Part shown: one piece after another, positions 46,537 to 54,996 of the stretch | Layout of the letters: every line of letters begins with the position of its first letter | Position numbering within the stretch: the stretch's first letter is position 1 | Source: AP-15 sp963814805 | Lineage (GTDB): Bacteria; Pseudomonadota; Alphaproteobacteria; ATCC43930; CGMCC-115725 | Direction of reading: 5' to 3' | NCBI GenBank assembly: GCA_963814805.1 | Contig: CAWFER010000012.1 | Coordinates: 124,001-188,000, forward strand | Length of the DNA stretch: 64,000 nucleotides | Program-made: the position numbers and the translations under genes | The notes under the pieces: model-generated | Seen by the model: only the letters and a program-made list of their open reading frames with translations | What the model was told of the DNA's origin: nothing | Database searches by the model: none

Positions 46537-47768
46537 TCAGACCGCCTTCTCCTCGCGCAGGGCCGCGATCTCGTCCTTGCCGTAGCCGAGCCAGTCGAGG
46601 AGTTCGTCGGTGTGCTCGCCGAGCAATGGCGAGCGCCTGACCTCGACCGGCGAATCCGAAAGGTTGATCGGCGAGCCGAGCTGAACGTAGCGGCCGCGGG
46701 TCGGATGGTCGAGCTCGACCAGATAGCCGCGCTCGTAGAGCGACTGGTCCTCGTAGATGTCCTTCATCGACAGGATCGGGCCGCACGGCACGTCGACCTC
46801 GTTCAGTATCTGCCATGACCTCGAACTTGGTCTTGGTCATCGTCCATTTCTCGATGATCGAAAAGCATTCGGGGATCTTCGGCAAACGCGCCTGCGGCGT
46901 CGCATATCCGGGGTCGGCGATCAGCTCCTCGCGGCCGCAGAGCTTCATCAGGGGCTCCCAGGAGGGCGGCTGGATGATCACATAGACCCAGTCGTTCGGC
47001 CCGCCTGGAGCGCAGCGCAAGGCCGCGCCCGGCTGGCCGCCGCCCGAGGCGTTGCCGGCGCGCGGCACCGCGTCGCCGAATTCCTTGTTCGGATATTCCG
47101 GCAAGGGACCGTGCGGCGAGGCGCTGCTGGTCGCGCATCTTGACCCGGCACAGATTGAGCACCGCGTCGGTCATCGCCACCTCGACCCGCTGGCCCCGGC
47201 CGGTGCGCTCGCGCTGATAGAGCGCCGCGAGGATGCCGGCCACGGCGTGCACGCCGGTGCCGCTGTCGCCGATCTGGGCGCCGGTCACGGTCGGCGGGCC
47301 ATCGTCCCAGCCGGTCGTGCTCGCCGATCCGCCCATGCATTGGGCGACGTTCTCATAAGCCTTGCAATCGACATAGGGGCCGGGGCCGAACCCCTTGATC
47401 GAGGCGTAGATGACCCGCGGGTTCAATTCCTGAAACCGCTCCCAGGTGAAACCCTGGCGGTCGAGCACCCCCGGCCCGAAATTTTCCAGGATCACGTCGC
47501 AGCGCTTGACCAGGTCTTCGATGATCTTCTTGCCGCCGGGGGCTTTCAGGTTGACCGTGATGCTGCGCTTGTTCGAGTTCAGCATCGTGAAATAGAGGCT
47601 GTCGGCGCCCTTCACGTCCTGCAACTGGCCGCGGGTGATGTCGCCGCGCCCCGGCATCTCGATCTTGATCACGTCGGCGCCCATCCAGGCCAATAGCTGG
47701 GTCGCGGTCGGCCCGGCCTGGACATGGCCGAAATCGAGGATGCGCACACCTTCCAGCGCTTTGCTCAT
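46537..47768 (-). CDS. frc: Formyl-CoA:oxalate CoA-transferase (two frameshifts)
   Basis: MSKALEGVRILDFGHVQAGP opens a class III CoA-transferase. The catalytic Asp168 is in GAQIGDSGTGVH, equivalent to Asp169 of the Oxalobacter enzyme, and the product-specific MTDAVLNLCRVKMRDQQRLA follows. Frame changes near 47118 (to LPEYPNKEFGDAVPRAGNAS) and 46812 (to NEVDVPCGPILSMKDIYEDQ) each need one base removed; repaired length about 409 residues. It swaps CoA from formyl-CoA to oxalate. The glycine-rich GNASGGGQPG loop typical of Frc is present. The decarboxylase partner oxc is not in the window. Confidence 0.88.
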
Positions 47769-47783
47769 CAGCGTCTCCAGCTC

Positions 47784-48649
47784 TTACTTTTTGCCCATCC
47801 CGGCGCAGGCCGGGACCCATGGCGCCAAAGGCTCAGCGGCGGCTAGATGGACCCCGGCTGGAGCCTGTTCTCGGGCCGCGCAAAGCACGGACCCGTGGGC
47901 CGGGGTGGCGCCCGTCGCGCCCGTCTTGTCGAAAAAATCGCCGTGCTGCTCGACATGCGCCGCGAGCCCCAAGGCGTGCTCGCGCGCCAAACGCTCGGCG
48001 AGTTCGGGGTCGCGGCGTTCGAGCGCTTCGATGATCCGCATATGGTCGGCGATCGAGAGCGCCGCGCGGTTTTCCTGGTGAATCGTCACCTTGCGGATCG
48101 CGCGCATGTGGATGAACAGGTTCTCGGTCATTTCGGCGAGCAGCGCGCAGCCGCTCATCTGGATGATCGCCTGATGAAAGGCGATGTTCGCATCCGAATA
48201 TTCGGCGAGCCGCTCGCCGCCGTGTTCCGGCGCTGAACTCAGCCATAAGGCGGCGCAGCCCTGCGATATCCGCGTTCGGCGGCGCGCTCGGCGGCGAGCC
48301 GCGCCGCCATGCTTTCGAGCGCCGCCATGACGATAATCATTTCGACGATCTCGCGCTTGGTCTTGCGCACGACGAAGATGCCACGGCGCGGGCGGGTGCG
48401 GACAAAGCCTTCCTGCTCGAGCAAAGTCATCGCCTCGCGGATCGGCGTGCGGCTGACGCCCAGCCCCTCCGACAGCCGCCGCTCGTCGAGCCGGATCTCT
48501 TGCGGATGGGCGTAGATGTCCATCGCCGTGATCGCCCGCTTCAGCGCGGCATAGGCGAGGTCGCGGAAGCTGGCGCCGGTCTCCAGCCGCGGCACATCGA
48601 TAGCCGGCCGGTCCAGCCTTTCGTCGGTGCGGAGGTCGGCTTTGATCAT
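47784..48649 (-). CDS. GntR-family (FCD) transcriptional regulator (two frameshifts)
   Basis: Winged helix: FRDLAYAALKRAITAMDIY, then LSEGLGVSRTPIREAMTLLE and RPRRGIFVVRK. The FCD effector domain follows across two one-base frame changes (near 48255 and 48225): ESMAARLAAERAAER, DIAGLRRLMAEFSA, then LAEYSDANIAFHQAIIQMSG and LFIHMRAIRKVTIHQENRAA. The C-terminal 35 residues after HGDFFDKTG are encoded by repeat-like sequence and may not be native. It is 16 bases upstream of frc; I infer it controls oxalate/formate genes, with an acyl-CoA or dicarboxylate as effector. Confidence 0.82.
47790..47822. repeat. REP-like element at the GntR 3' end
   Basis: CCCATCCCGGCGCAGGCCGGGACCCAT contains a 7-bp palindrome (CCCGGCG/ CAGGCCGGG-type) of the same family as the element at 15932-16075. 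It encodes the WVPACAGMGKK tail of the regulator as sequenced. Confidence 0.55.
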
Positions 48650-48655
48650 CCCTGA

Positions 48656-48671
48656 GGTATATGGTATACCA
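48656..48671. promoter_or_regulatory. GntR operator candidate
   Basis: TGGTATACCA at 48662-48671 is a perfect 10-bp palindrome, and a further half-site GGTATA precedes it at 48656-48661. It lies 6-22 bases upstream of the GntR gene's ATG. FCD-type GntR regulators recognise short TGGTnnACCA-like palindromes in their own promoters, so this is a good autoregulatory site. Confidence 0.6.
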
Positions 48672-48704
48672 CAGCCCTCGGCAACCCGCTTTCCGCGATC
48701 CGCG

Positions 48705-48782
48705 GGGCGTAGGACGGGTGCAACCCGCCACTGGCGACGACCCAACCGAAGGCCGGTTGCACAGCGCTCCACCCGCCCTAGG
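48705..48782. repeat. Dispersed intergenic repeat (GTAGGACGGGT type)
   Basis: GCGTAGGACGGGTGCAACCC at the left and GCGCTCCACCCGCCCTAGG at the right form the same inverted ends as the element at 44542-44625. It separates the GntR gene from the next gene. Confidence 0.65.
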
Positions 48783-48796
48783 GCTGCCTTGCGCGC

Positions 48797-49747
48797 CTAG
48801 GCGCCGGCCAGGTTCGGCGTCGTCTCCAGCGGCAACCCTGGGTGGCCGGTCAATCGCTCGCCTTCGGCCTGCATCTCGCGCGCCTTCTTCTTCACCGTCG
48901 GCAGCAGCGAGTCGATTTTTTCCAGGTCGAGGTCGGCCGCGACCCCGGGATAGCCGGCGCGCTCGATCATAGCCGCCAATTTCCGGTTCTCGAGCTGGTC
49001 GAACACCCAGCCGAGCGGGTCGTCGACCAAGGTCTTGTCCCAAAAGATGCGATGGTTCTTGTTGCGCGGGCCATAGTGGTAATGCGGGAATTGCCAGAAG
49101 CAGTCGAAGGCCAGGATCTCGGTTTCTTCAACATACGATTTTCCCATCGACCCGCCAATGTCGGTCAAGACATGGACGGCGAGCCCGCCGTCGCCACCCG
49201 CCTGGCGCCGCATCTCGAGGCCGAATCTGATATTCCCGGCTTCGAAGATCTGCGTGCCGCGATTGTGCTTGACCGTGTTCCGCTTGGCGGCGAACAACTC
49301 CCGGGCGCAGGCTTCCACCTGCGGCAGCGTCCGTCGCACCTCGGCCAGATCGGTCGCCGCGGCGAGTTGCGGGTATCCGGCCCGTTCCAGCATCTTCGGG
49401 AGCTTGGTTTCGAGCGTCCTGATCGTCCAACCGATCGGGTTGCCGTCGGCGATCGGGTCCATTCTGTAGTGCTGGACCAAGCCGCTCAAGGTTTCGGGCT
49501 GGTCATCCGCCATCATCGACCCGGCGGCGGGCATATCGCGATTTTCCGGCCCGTAGACGTAGCTCTTTTCCTGGTCGAAGCAGTTGAACCGCAACAGGGT
49601 CGTCTCCTTGCCGGCGACATCGGCCGCCACCGCGATCGCCACACCCTGGTCGGCGTGATCGTGGATGTTGCCGTCCCACAGCTCGTGTCTGACGGTGAAC
49701 GTCAGGGGGCCTGCGGTAAATCTTGTCCTCTGCGATGCTTGTGACAT
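48797..49747 (-). CDS. Uncharacterised protein with two homologous halves
   Basis: 316 residues, ATG at 49747 with AAAGGAGCG upstream, intact frame. I do not recognise the family. The two halves are duplicates: LLRFNCFDQEKSYVYGPENR (about 52-71) pairs with ILAFDCFWQFPHYHYGPRNK (about 208-227), and NPIGWTIRTLETKLPKMLER then AGYP (about 104-127) pairs with DPLGWVFDQLENRKLAAMIE then RAGYP (about 240-264). Each unit looks like a beta domain followed by a helical domain. There is no signal peptide or TM segment. Its neighbours (GntR/frc and mntP) give no clear link. Confidence 0.8.
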   Translation of the reverse strand: MSQASQRTRFTAGPLTFTVRHELWDGNIHDHADQGVAIAVAADVAGKETTLLRFNCFDQEKSYVYGPENRDMPAAGSMMADDQPETLSGLVQHYRMDPIADGNPIGWTIRTLETKLPKMLERAGYPQLAAATDLAEVRRTLPQVEACARELFAAKRNTVKHNRGTQIFEAGNIRFGLEMRRQAGGDGGLAVHVLTDIGGSMGKSYVEETEILAFDCFWQFPHYHYGPRNKNHRIFWDKTLVDDPLGWVFDQLENRKLAAMIERAGYPGVAADLDLEKIDSLLPTVKKKAREMQAEGERLTGHPGLPLETTPNLAGA

Positions 49748-49844
49748 GGATGGACGCTCCTTTTAAGACGCTGGCGAGAGTGTACAAAACCGCAGCGATC
49801 CTCGCACGGGTTTCTTGTCAGTCGGGCGCCGGCGCGGGGCGCCC

Positions 49845-49893
49845 GACGAATGGCGGGTTGCGCTGGCTCTGCTGCGCCCGCCCGCCCTAGCCT
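49845..49893. repeat. Degenerate copy of the GTAGGGCGGGT repeat
   Basis: GAATGGCGGGTTGCGCTGG and CGCCCGCCCTAGC resemble the inner part and one end of the elements at 44542 and 48705. It lies just beyond the mntP stop, in the gap before the duplicated-domain gene. Confidence 0.5.
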
Positions 49894-50450
49894 AGCCCCG
49901 GATGTCCCACCGCGATGTTGACGCCGATCGCCAGCAGCGCGGCGCCGCCGAGAATTTCGGCGATGCGGCCAAATTTGTCGCCGAGGACGCGGCCGAGCAG
50001 GATGCCCAAGGTCGTCATCGCGAACGTCGCCAGCCCGATGGCGAGCGCGGGCGCCGCGATGCCGATATCGAGCAGCGCCAGGGTCACGCCCACGGCCAGC
50101 GCGTCGATGCTGGTGCCGATCGCGGTCGCCACCAGCAGCCGGGTCGGATGGCGCTTGGGCTTGGCGGCGTCGGCCGGGCGCCGCGAGCCGTCCCAGATCA
50201 TCTTGACGCCGATCAGGCCGAGAACGGCGAGCGCGGCCCAGCGGTCGATCGCCGCGAAATAGGCGCTGGCGGCACTGCCGGCGACCCAGCCGACGATCGG
50301 GGTCGCCGCCTCGACCAGGCCAAAGATCATGCCGCAGCGCAGCGCCTCGCCGACCGGCGGACGATCGAGCACCGAGCCCTTGCCGAGCGCCGCGGCGAAC
50401 GCGTCGGCCGACATGCAGAAGGCCAGGACGATGATGCTGAGGAGGCTCAT
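49887..50450 (-). CDS. mntP: MntP, manganese efflux pump
   Basis: 187 residues, six TM helices. The two family motifs are LAFCMSADAFAAALGKG near residue 10 and GTSIDALAVGVTLAL near residue 110; the Asp in each lies in the membrane and is needed for Mn2+ export in characterised MntP. I placed the start at the ATG at 50450; the open frame upstream is part of the leader. A yybP-ykoY-type riboswitch precedes it, in keeping with Mn2+-induced expression. Confidence 0.93.
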   Translation of the reverse strand: MSLLSIIVLAFCMSADAFAAALGKGSVLDRPPVGEALRCGMIFGLVEAATPIVGWVAGSAASAYFAAIDRWAALAVLGLIGVKMIWDGSRRPADAAKPKRHPTRLLVATAIGTSIDALAVGVTLALLDIGIAAPALAIGLATFAMTTLGILLGRVLGDKFGRIAEILGGAALLAIGVNIAVGHPGLG

Positions 50451-50477
50451 GATCGCGAGGCTCGCCGGGCCAGAGCA

Positions 50478-50520
50478 GTACGCAGACCCCGGCCGGCCGG
50501 AAACGGCCCTGGGTGCGTAC
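50478..50520 (-). promoter_or_regulatory. Expression-platform hairpin of the mntP leader
   Basis: Reading leftwards, GTACGCA (50520-50514) pairs with TGCGTAC (50484-50478), with further GC pairing inside (CCAGGGCC against GGCCGGGG). It stands between the aptamer and the mntP start codon, 28 bases from the ATG. It has no U-run, so control is more likely at translation initiation or through Rho than by intrinsic termination. Confidence 0.5.
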
Positions 50521-50625
50521 TGGTCTCGCCAAGCAGAAGCCGCGGCCTCTGCCGACCGTGCCACGCGCCGGGGCGCGAGCCTGTTGACACGGAACCGCCG
50601 CGAACGGCGGAAGCTACTCCCCAAT
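50521..50625 (-). promoter_or_regulatory. yybP-ykoY (Mn2+) riboswitch
   Basis: The mntP leader contains, in the right order, GGGGAGTAGC (50622-50613), a GC hairpin (CCGCC/GGCGG), GTGTCAACA then CTCG (about 50591-50576), a long stem region and CGAGACC (50528-50522). These are the conserved segments of the yybP-ykoY aptamer that precedes mntP and alx in E. coli and senses Mn2+. CTCG pairs with CGAG to close an internal helix. The match is by eye; no covariance score was run. Confidence 0.82.
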
Positions 50626-50726
50626 CGCGCCCCAGGTAGCGCCCGCCACGCCTCTTGTCAACCGTCGCGGCCGACGAGGTCGGCTGCCGCCGCACCCGTC
50701 CGGCTCCGGCCGCGGGTCATCGCCGT

Positions 50727-51887
50727 TTATGGCAGCGAGCGGCTGACCACGACGCCGCTGATCACCGGTCCGGTGACGGTGTTGATCAGCGTGAAGAATT
50801 TCTGCAGGTCGCTCAGCTTGGCGTTGGCGACGAATATCACGTCCTTGTCTTCGATCGGGAATCGCTCCGCATAAAAATAGCTTTTGGCTTCTCTCATATT
50901 GAGGCGATAGACGATCGGAGAACTGCCATCGGGGCCGTTGGCGATCGGCGGCGCGTTGAGCGCGGCGACGACCGAGGACGGCTCGAAGCGGAACAGGAAG
51001 ACGCCGCGCGGGTCGGCGCGCAAATCCTGCAACCCGCCGGCTTTGGCCAGCGCTTCGGCCAGGTTCACCTTTTCGGCGCCAAACTGCACCTCGGCGTTGG
51101 TGCCGGCCGCGCCGAACACCGAGAAGGTCTGCGGCACCTGGATCAGGGTCAGCACGTCGCCCGGCCACGCATAGATGTTCTCGGCCGGGTCCGAGACCAG
51201 TTGGTCCATCGGGATCGTCACCGTAACGCCATTCCGCGACAGGCGCACGAAGGTGTTGTAGATCGGCGCCTTGGCCCCGCCCGCGTCGGCAATCAGCTCG
51301 AGCAGGCGATCGCCGCCGACCGAGAGCGGCACGCGTTTGCCGGTGACCACCTCCCCCTGCACCGTCGCGGTATTGGTTACGCTCATCTTCACGGTGACGA
51401 TCGCCTGCGGCTCGATCGCCTTGTCGGCGAGGCGTTGCTGGATCTCCTGCTGAACCTGCAGCGGGGTGCGCCCGGCGACCGGGACCCGGCCGGCAAACGG
51501 CACGCTGATGCCGCCGTCGGAGGCTACCACCTGATCGGGGATGATCACCGGCGCCGATCCGCCGCCGCCGCCGGCCCCGGTCGCGGGCGCGCTGAACAAC
51601 CCTCCCCCCGCCGCCTCCCAGATCGTCACTCCGACCGTATCGCCGATGCCGATGCGAGGCGGCGGAGGCTTGCCGTATTTCTGAAACATCGTGTGAAAGC
51701 TCTGGGCCGGCTGGGCGAGCAGGGTTGCGACGACCCGGTTATCGACGTCGACAATGTCGAAGTGCCGCCGGCCGTTGGTGACCGCCTGATCGAAAACCTG
51801 GCCGACGGTCGGCCCGGCAGTCGGCAGCGCGGTGCACCCGGTGAGCGCGGCGCCGCCCAGGCACGCAAGGATTACGGCAATTTTCAT
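50727..51887 (-). CDS. Polysaccharide export outer-membrane lipoprotein (Wza-like)
   Basis: 386 residues. Lipobox in LACLGGAALTGCTALP (Cys18), then a Poly_export domain (PPRIGIGDTVGVTIWEAAGG, VASDGGISVPFAGRVPVAGR, TVKMSVTNTATVQGEVVTGK) and SLBB-like repeats (LLELIADAGG, TFSVFGAAGTNAEVQFGAEK), and a C-terminal helix. These proteins form the outer-membrane channel for capsule or exopolysaccharide. Start chosen at the ATG at 51887, directly before the signal peptide. No Wzc, Wzx or glycosyltransferase genes are nearby, so it stands alone here. Confidence 0.88.
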   Translation of the reverse strand: MKIAVILACLGGAALTGCTALPTAGPTVGQVFDQAVTNGRRHFDIVDVDNRVVATLLAQPAQSFHTMFQKYGKPPPPRIGIGDTVGVTIWEAAGGGLFSAPATGAGGGGGSAPVIIPDQVVASDGGISVPFAGRVPVAGRTPLQVQQEIQQRLADKAIEPQAIVTVKMSVTNTATVQGEVVTGKRVPLSVGGDRLLELIADAGGAKAPIYNTFVRLSRNGVTVTIPMDQLVSDPAENIYAWPGDVLTLIQVPQTFSVFGAAGTNAEVQFGAEKVNLAEALAKAGGLQDLRADPRGVFLFRFEPSSVVAALNAPPIANGPDGSSPIVYRLNMREAKSYFYAERFPIEDKDVIFVANAKLSDLQKFFTLINTVTGPVISGVVVSRSLP

Positions 51888-52032
51888 TGGCGCGGAACAG
51901 TTGTCGAACCCGGCGGGACATTCTATCAGCACGACGATCTAATCAAGCGTCCGTCTGCTTCAGCCAAGTCAAGTCGCGGCGACGATTGCCCATGGCGAAC
52001 CTGGCGTGTCGTCCTTGCGGGCGATTGCGGCG

Positions 52033-53175
52033 TCAGCCGCGGGCTCGGCAGATCGTCAGCATGTCGGCGCCCACCGTCTCGACCGAAACCGGGACAAAAC
52101 CTGGCGCGCTGGCCAACGCGTCGAGGCCCAGGGCGGCGATCGCCGGGATGCCGTCGGCGCCGATCAGCAGCGGCGCGTGGAACCAGGCGAGGCGGTCGAC
52201 GAGGCCGGCGCGCAACAGGGCGGCGGCGAGGCGTCCGCCGCCTTCGACCAGGAGCCGGGTGATGCCGCGCCGGCCGAGCGCTGTTAGCGCTGCGGCAAGG
52301 TCGATGCCGCCCTCGGGGTCGGGATCGGCATCGATCAGGCTGGCGCCAGCGGCGCGGAACGCCTCGCGCCGGGCGGGATCGGCCGAGACCAGCGTCAGGA
52401 CCCAGGTCGGGGTCTGGCGCGCCCCGGCAATCACCCGCGCCGAGAGCGGAATGCGCAGGCGGCGGTCGAGAACGACCCGCACCGGCGAGCGCTGGCCGAG
52501 CCCGGGCAGCCGGCAGGTCAGCTGCGGATCGTCGGCCAAGACGGTCCCGGTGCCGACCATGATCGCGTCGTGCCCGGCGCGCAGCGCCTGCCCGCGGTCG
52601 CGCGCCGGCGGCCCGGTGATCCATTGGCTGGCGCCGGTGCGGGTGGCGATGCGCCCGTCGAGCGAGGTCGCGAGCTTGAGGGTGACGAGCGGCCGGCCGA
52701 AGCGCTGGCGGATCAGAAAGCCGGCATTGAGGTCGGCCGCCTCCTCGGCGCAGAGCCCGGTTTCGACCGTAAGGCCGGCCGCCCGCAGCCGGGCGATCCC
52801 GCCGCCGGCGACGCGCGGATCGGGATCTTCGATGGCGACGACGACGCGCCGCACCCCGGCCTCGATCAGCGCCTCGGCGCAGGGCGGGGTTCGGCCCCAA
52901 TGGCTGCAAGGTTCGAGGCTGACATAGGCGGCGGCGCCGCGCGCTGAAGCACCCGCCCGGCGCAACGCCTCGGTCTCGGCATGCGGCCGGCCGCCCGGCT
53001 GGGTCCAGCCGCGGCCGACGACCCGGCCCGCATTGACGATGACGCAGCCGACCGCCGGGTTCGGCCACACCGCGCCGAGCCCGCGCCGGGCCAGCGCCAG
53101 CGCCGCCCGCATCCAACCGAGATCTCCCTGCCGATCGCCGCCCGCCCTCGGATGCGCTGCCGCGTCTAGATCCAT
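52033..53175 (-). CDS. ribD: RibD, bifunctional riboflavin deaminase/reductase
   Basis: 380 residues. Deaminase zinc motifs are PHAETEAL and PCSHWGRTPPC; the reductase domain starts VTLKLATSLDGRIATRTGAS and contains VLDRRLRIP and RLLVEGGGRLAAALL. It carries out steps two and three of riboflavin synthesis. It follows nrdR by 9 bases in the common alphaproteobacterial order glyA-nrdR-ribD. ribE would be expected next but is not seen; the 145 bases to the export lipoprotein hold no gene. Confidence 0.94.
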   Translation of the reverse strand: MDLDAAAHPRAGGDRQGDLGWMRAALALARRGLGAVWPNPAVGCVIVNAGRVVGRGWTQPGGRPHAETEALRRAGASARGAAAYVSLEPCSHWGRTPPCAEALIEAGVRRVVVAIEDPDPRVAGGGIARLRAAGLTVETGLCAEEAADLNAGFLIRQRFGRPLVTLKLATSLDGRIATRTGASQWITGPPARDRGQALRAGHDAIMVGTGTVLADDPQLTCRLPGLGQRSPVRVVLDRRLRIPLSARVIAGARQTPTWVLTLVSADPARREAFRAAGASLIDADPDPEGGIDLAAALTALGRRGITRLLVEGGGRLAAALLRAGLVDRLAWFHAPLLIGADGIPAIAALGLDALASAPGFVPVSVETVGADMLTICRARG

Positions 53176-53184
53176 GCGGCGGCC

Positions 53185-53643
53185 TCATTCGCCATCCGCG
53201 GCGATCCGTCCGACAAAATCGCCGAAATCCTTGGCCTCGCGGAAATTGCGGTAGACCGAGGCGAAGCGGATGTAGGCGACCTGGTCGAGGCTCGCCAGCG
53301 CCTCCATGACGAGGCCGCCGATCATGTCGCTCGGGATCTCGGTCTCGCCCGAACTTTCGAGCTGGCGCACCAGGGAGTTGATGATGCGCTCCACCCGTTC
53401 GGGCTCGACCGGGCGCTTGCGCAGCGCGATATAGATCGAGCGCGCCAGCTTGTCGCGTTCGAAGGGTTCGCGCTGGCCGGTTTTCTTGACCACCGTCAAG
53501 TCGCGCAACTGCACCCGCTCGAAGGTGGTAAATCGGGCGGCACAATTCGCGCAGAAGCGCCGCCGCCGGATCGCGCCGCGATCGTCAGTCGGGCGCGAAT
53601 CCTTAACCTGGGTGTCGTCGGCGCCGCAAAATGGACAGCGCAT
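53185..53643 (-). CDS. nrdR: NrdR, repressor of ribonucleotide reductase genes
   Basis: 152 residues, intact. A zinc ribbon (MRCPFCGADDTQVKDSRPTD, then FCANCAARFTTFERVQL) is followed by the ATP-cone domain (VVKKTGQREPFERDKLARSI). It represses nrd operons when dATP is bound (family knowledge). Start at the ATG at 53643. It is placed between glyA and ribD, as in many relatives. Confidence 0.96.
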   Translation of the reverse strand: MRCPFCGADDTQVKDSRPTDDRGAIRRRRFCANCAARFTTFERVQLRDLTVVKKTGQREPFERDKLARSIYIALRKRPVEPERVERIINSLVRQLESSGETEIPSDMIGGLVMEALASLDQVAYIRFASVYRNFREAKDFGDFVGRIAADGE

Positions 53644-53691
53644 CTCGTCCTCCCGCTCGTGCTCGCCTCAGGGCTCCGCTGGGCTACCCGG

Positions 53692-54996
53692 TCACCGATA
53701 GATCGGAAAACGGCCGCAGAGTTCCTCGACTTCGGCGCGGACCCGCGCCACGACCTCGCCGTTGTCGTCGCGGCCGCGCGCCGCCGCCCGCAGCACCTCG
53801 ACGATCAGCCGGCCGACGGTGCGGAATTCGTCGGCGCCAAAGCCGCGCGTCGTCGCCGCCGGCGAGCCGAGGCGAATCCCCGAGGTCACCGTCGGCTTCT
53901 CCGGGTCGAATGGGATGCCGTTCTTGTTGCAGGTGATGCCGGCATGGCCGAGGCTCGCTTCGGCATCGCGGCCGGTCAGCCCGAGCGGGCGCAGATCGAC
54001 CAGCAGCAGATGCGTGTCAGTGCCGCCCGAAACGATCGCGAGGCCAGCCTGCGCCAAGGTTTGCGCCAAGGTTTGCGCGTTGTCGACGACCGCCGCGGCA
54101 TAATCGGCAAAACCCGGCCGCAGCGCCTCGCCGAGCGCCACCGCCTTGGCTGCGATGACGTGCATCAACGGGCCGCCTTGCAGACCGGGAAAGACCGCGG
54201 CGTTGATCCGTCGGCCGATCGCCTCGTCCTGGGCCAGGATCAGCCCGCCGCGCGGCCCGCGCAAGGTCTTGTGCGTGGTGGTGGTCACGACGTCGGCATA
54301 GGGTAAGGGGCTCGGATGCACGCCGCCGGCGACGAGCCCGGCGAAATGCGCCATGTCGACCATCAGATAGGCGCCGACCTCGTCGGCGATGGCGCGAAAG
54401 CGGGCGAAGTCGATGATGCGCGGATAGGCGCTGCCGCCGGCAATGATCAGTTTGGGCCGGTGAGCGCGGGCCAGCCGCTCGACCTCGTCGAAATCGATGC
54501 GCGCATCCTCGCGCCGCACCCCATAGGAAAGCGCGTTGAACCATTTGCCCGACAGGTTCGGCCGCGCGCCATGGGTCAGATGGCCGCCGGCGGCGAGCGA
54601 CAGCCCGAGCACCGTATCGCCCGGCGCCAGCAACGCCAGAAAGACAGCCTGGTTCGCCTGTGCGCCCGAATGCGGCTGGACATTGGCAAAGGCGCAGCCG
54701 AACAGCCGTTTGGCGCGGTCGATCGCCAGGCTCTCGGCGACGTCGACAAACTCGCAGCCGCCGTAATAGCGGCGCCCGGGATAACCCTCGGCGTATTTGT
54801 TGGTCAGAACCGAGCCCTGCGCCTCCAGGACCGCGCGGGAGACGATGTTTTCGCTGGCGATCAGCTCGATCTGCGAGCGCTGGCGCGCAAGTTCGCCGTC
54901 GACAGCCGCGGCCAGCTCCGGATCGGCCGCCGCCAGGGGATCGGTGAAAAACCCGCCGGCCACGGCAGAGCGGCGAGGAAACGGGGCTGAGACCAT
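53692..54996 (-). CDS. glyA: Serine hydroxymethyltransferase
   Basis: 434 residues from the ATG at 54996; ATGs at 55008 and further upstream are also in frame and none has a good ribosome site. Family features: ELIASENIVSRAVLEAQGSV, LTNKYAEGYPGRRYYGGCE, and the PLP lysine in VTTTTHKTLRGPRGG. It interconverts serine and glycine with tetrahydrofolate. It starts the glyA-nrdR-ribD group and is divergent from mucR. Confidence 0.95.
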   Translation of the reverse strand: MVSAPFPRRSAVAGGFFTDPLAAADPELAAAVDGELARQRSQIELIASENIVSRAVLEAQGSVLTNKYAEGYPGRRYYGGCEFVDVAESLAIDRAKRLFGCAFANVQPHSGAQANQAVFLALLAPGDTVLGLSLAAGGHLTHGARPNLSGKWFNALSYGVRREDARIDFDEVERLARAHRPKLIIAGGSAYPRIIDFARFRAIADEVGAYLMVDMAHFAGLVAGGVHPSPLPYADVVTTTTHKTLRGPRGGLILAQDEAIGRRINAAVFPGLQGGPLMHVIAAKAVALGEALRPGFADYAAAVVDNAQTLAQTLAQAGLAIVSGGTDTHLLLVDLRPLGLTGRDAEASLGHAGITCNKNGIPFDPEKPTVTSGIRLGSPAATTRGFGADEFRTVGRLIVEVLRAAARGRDDNGEVVARVRAEVEELCGRFPIYR

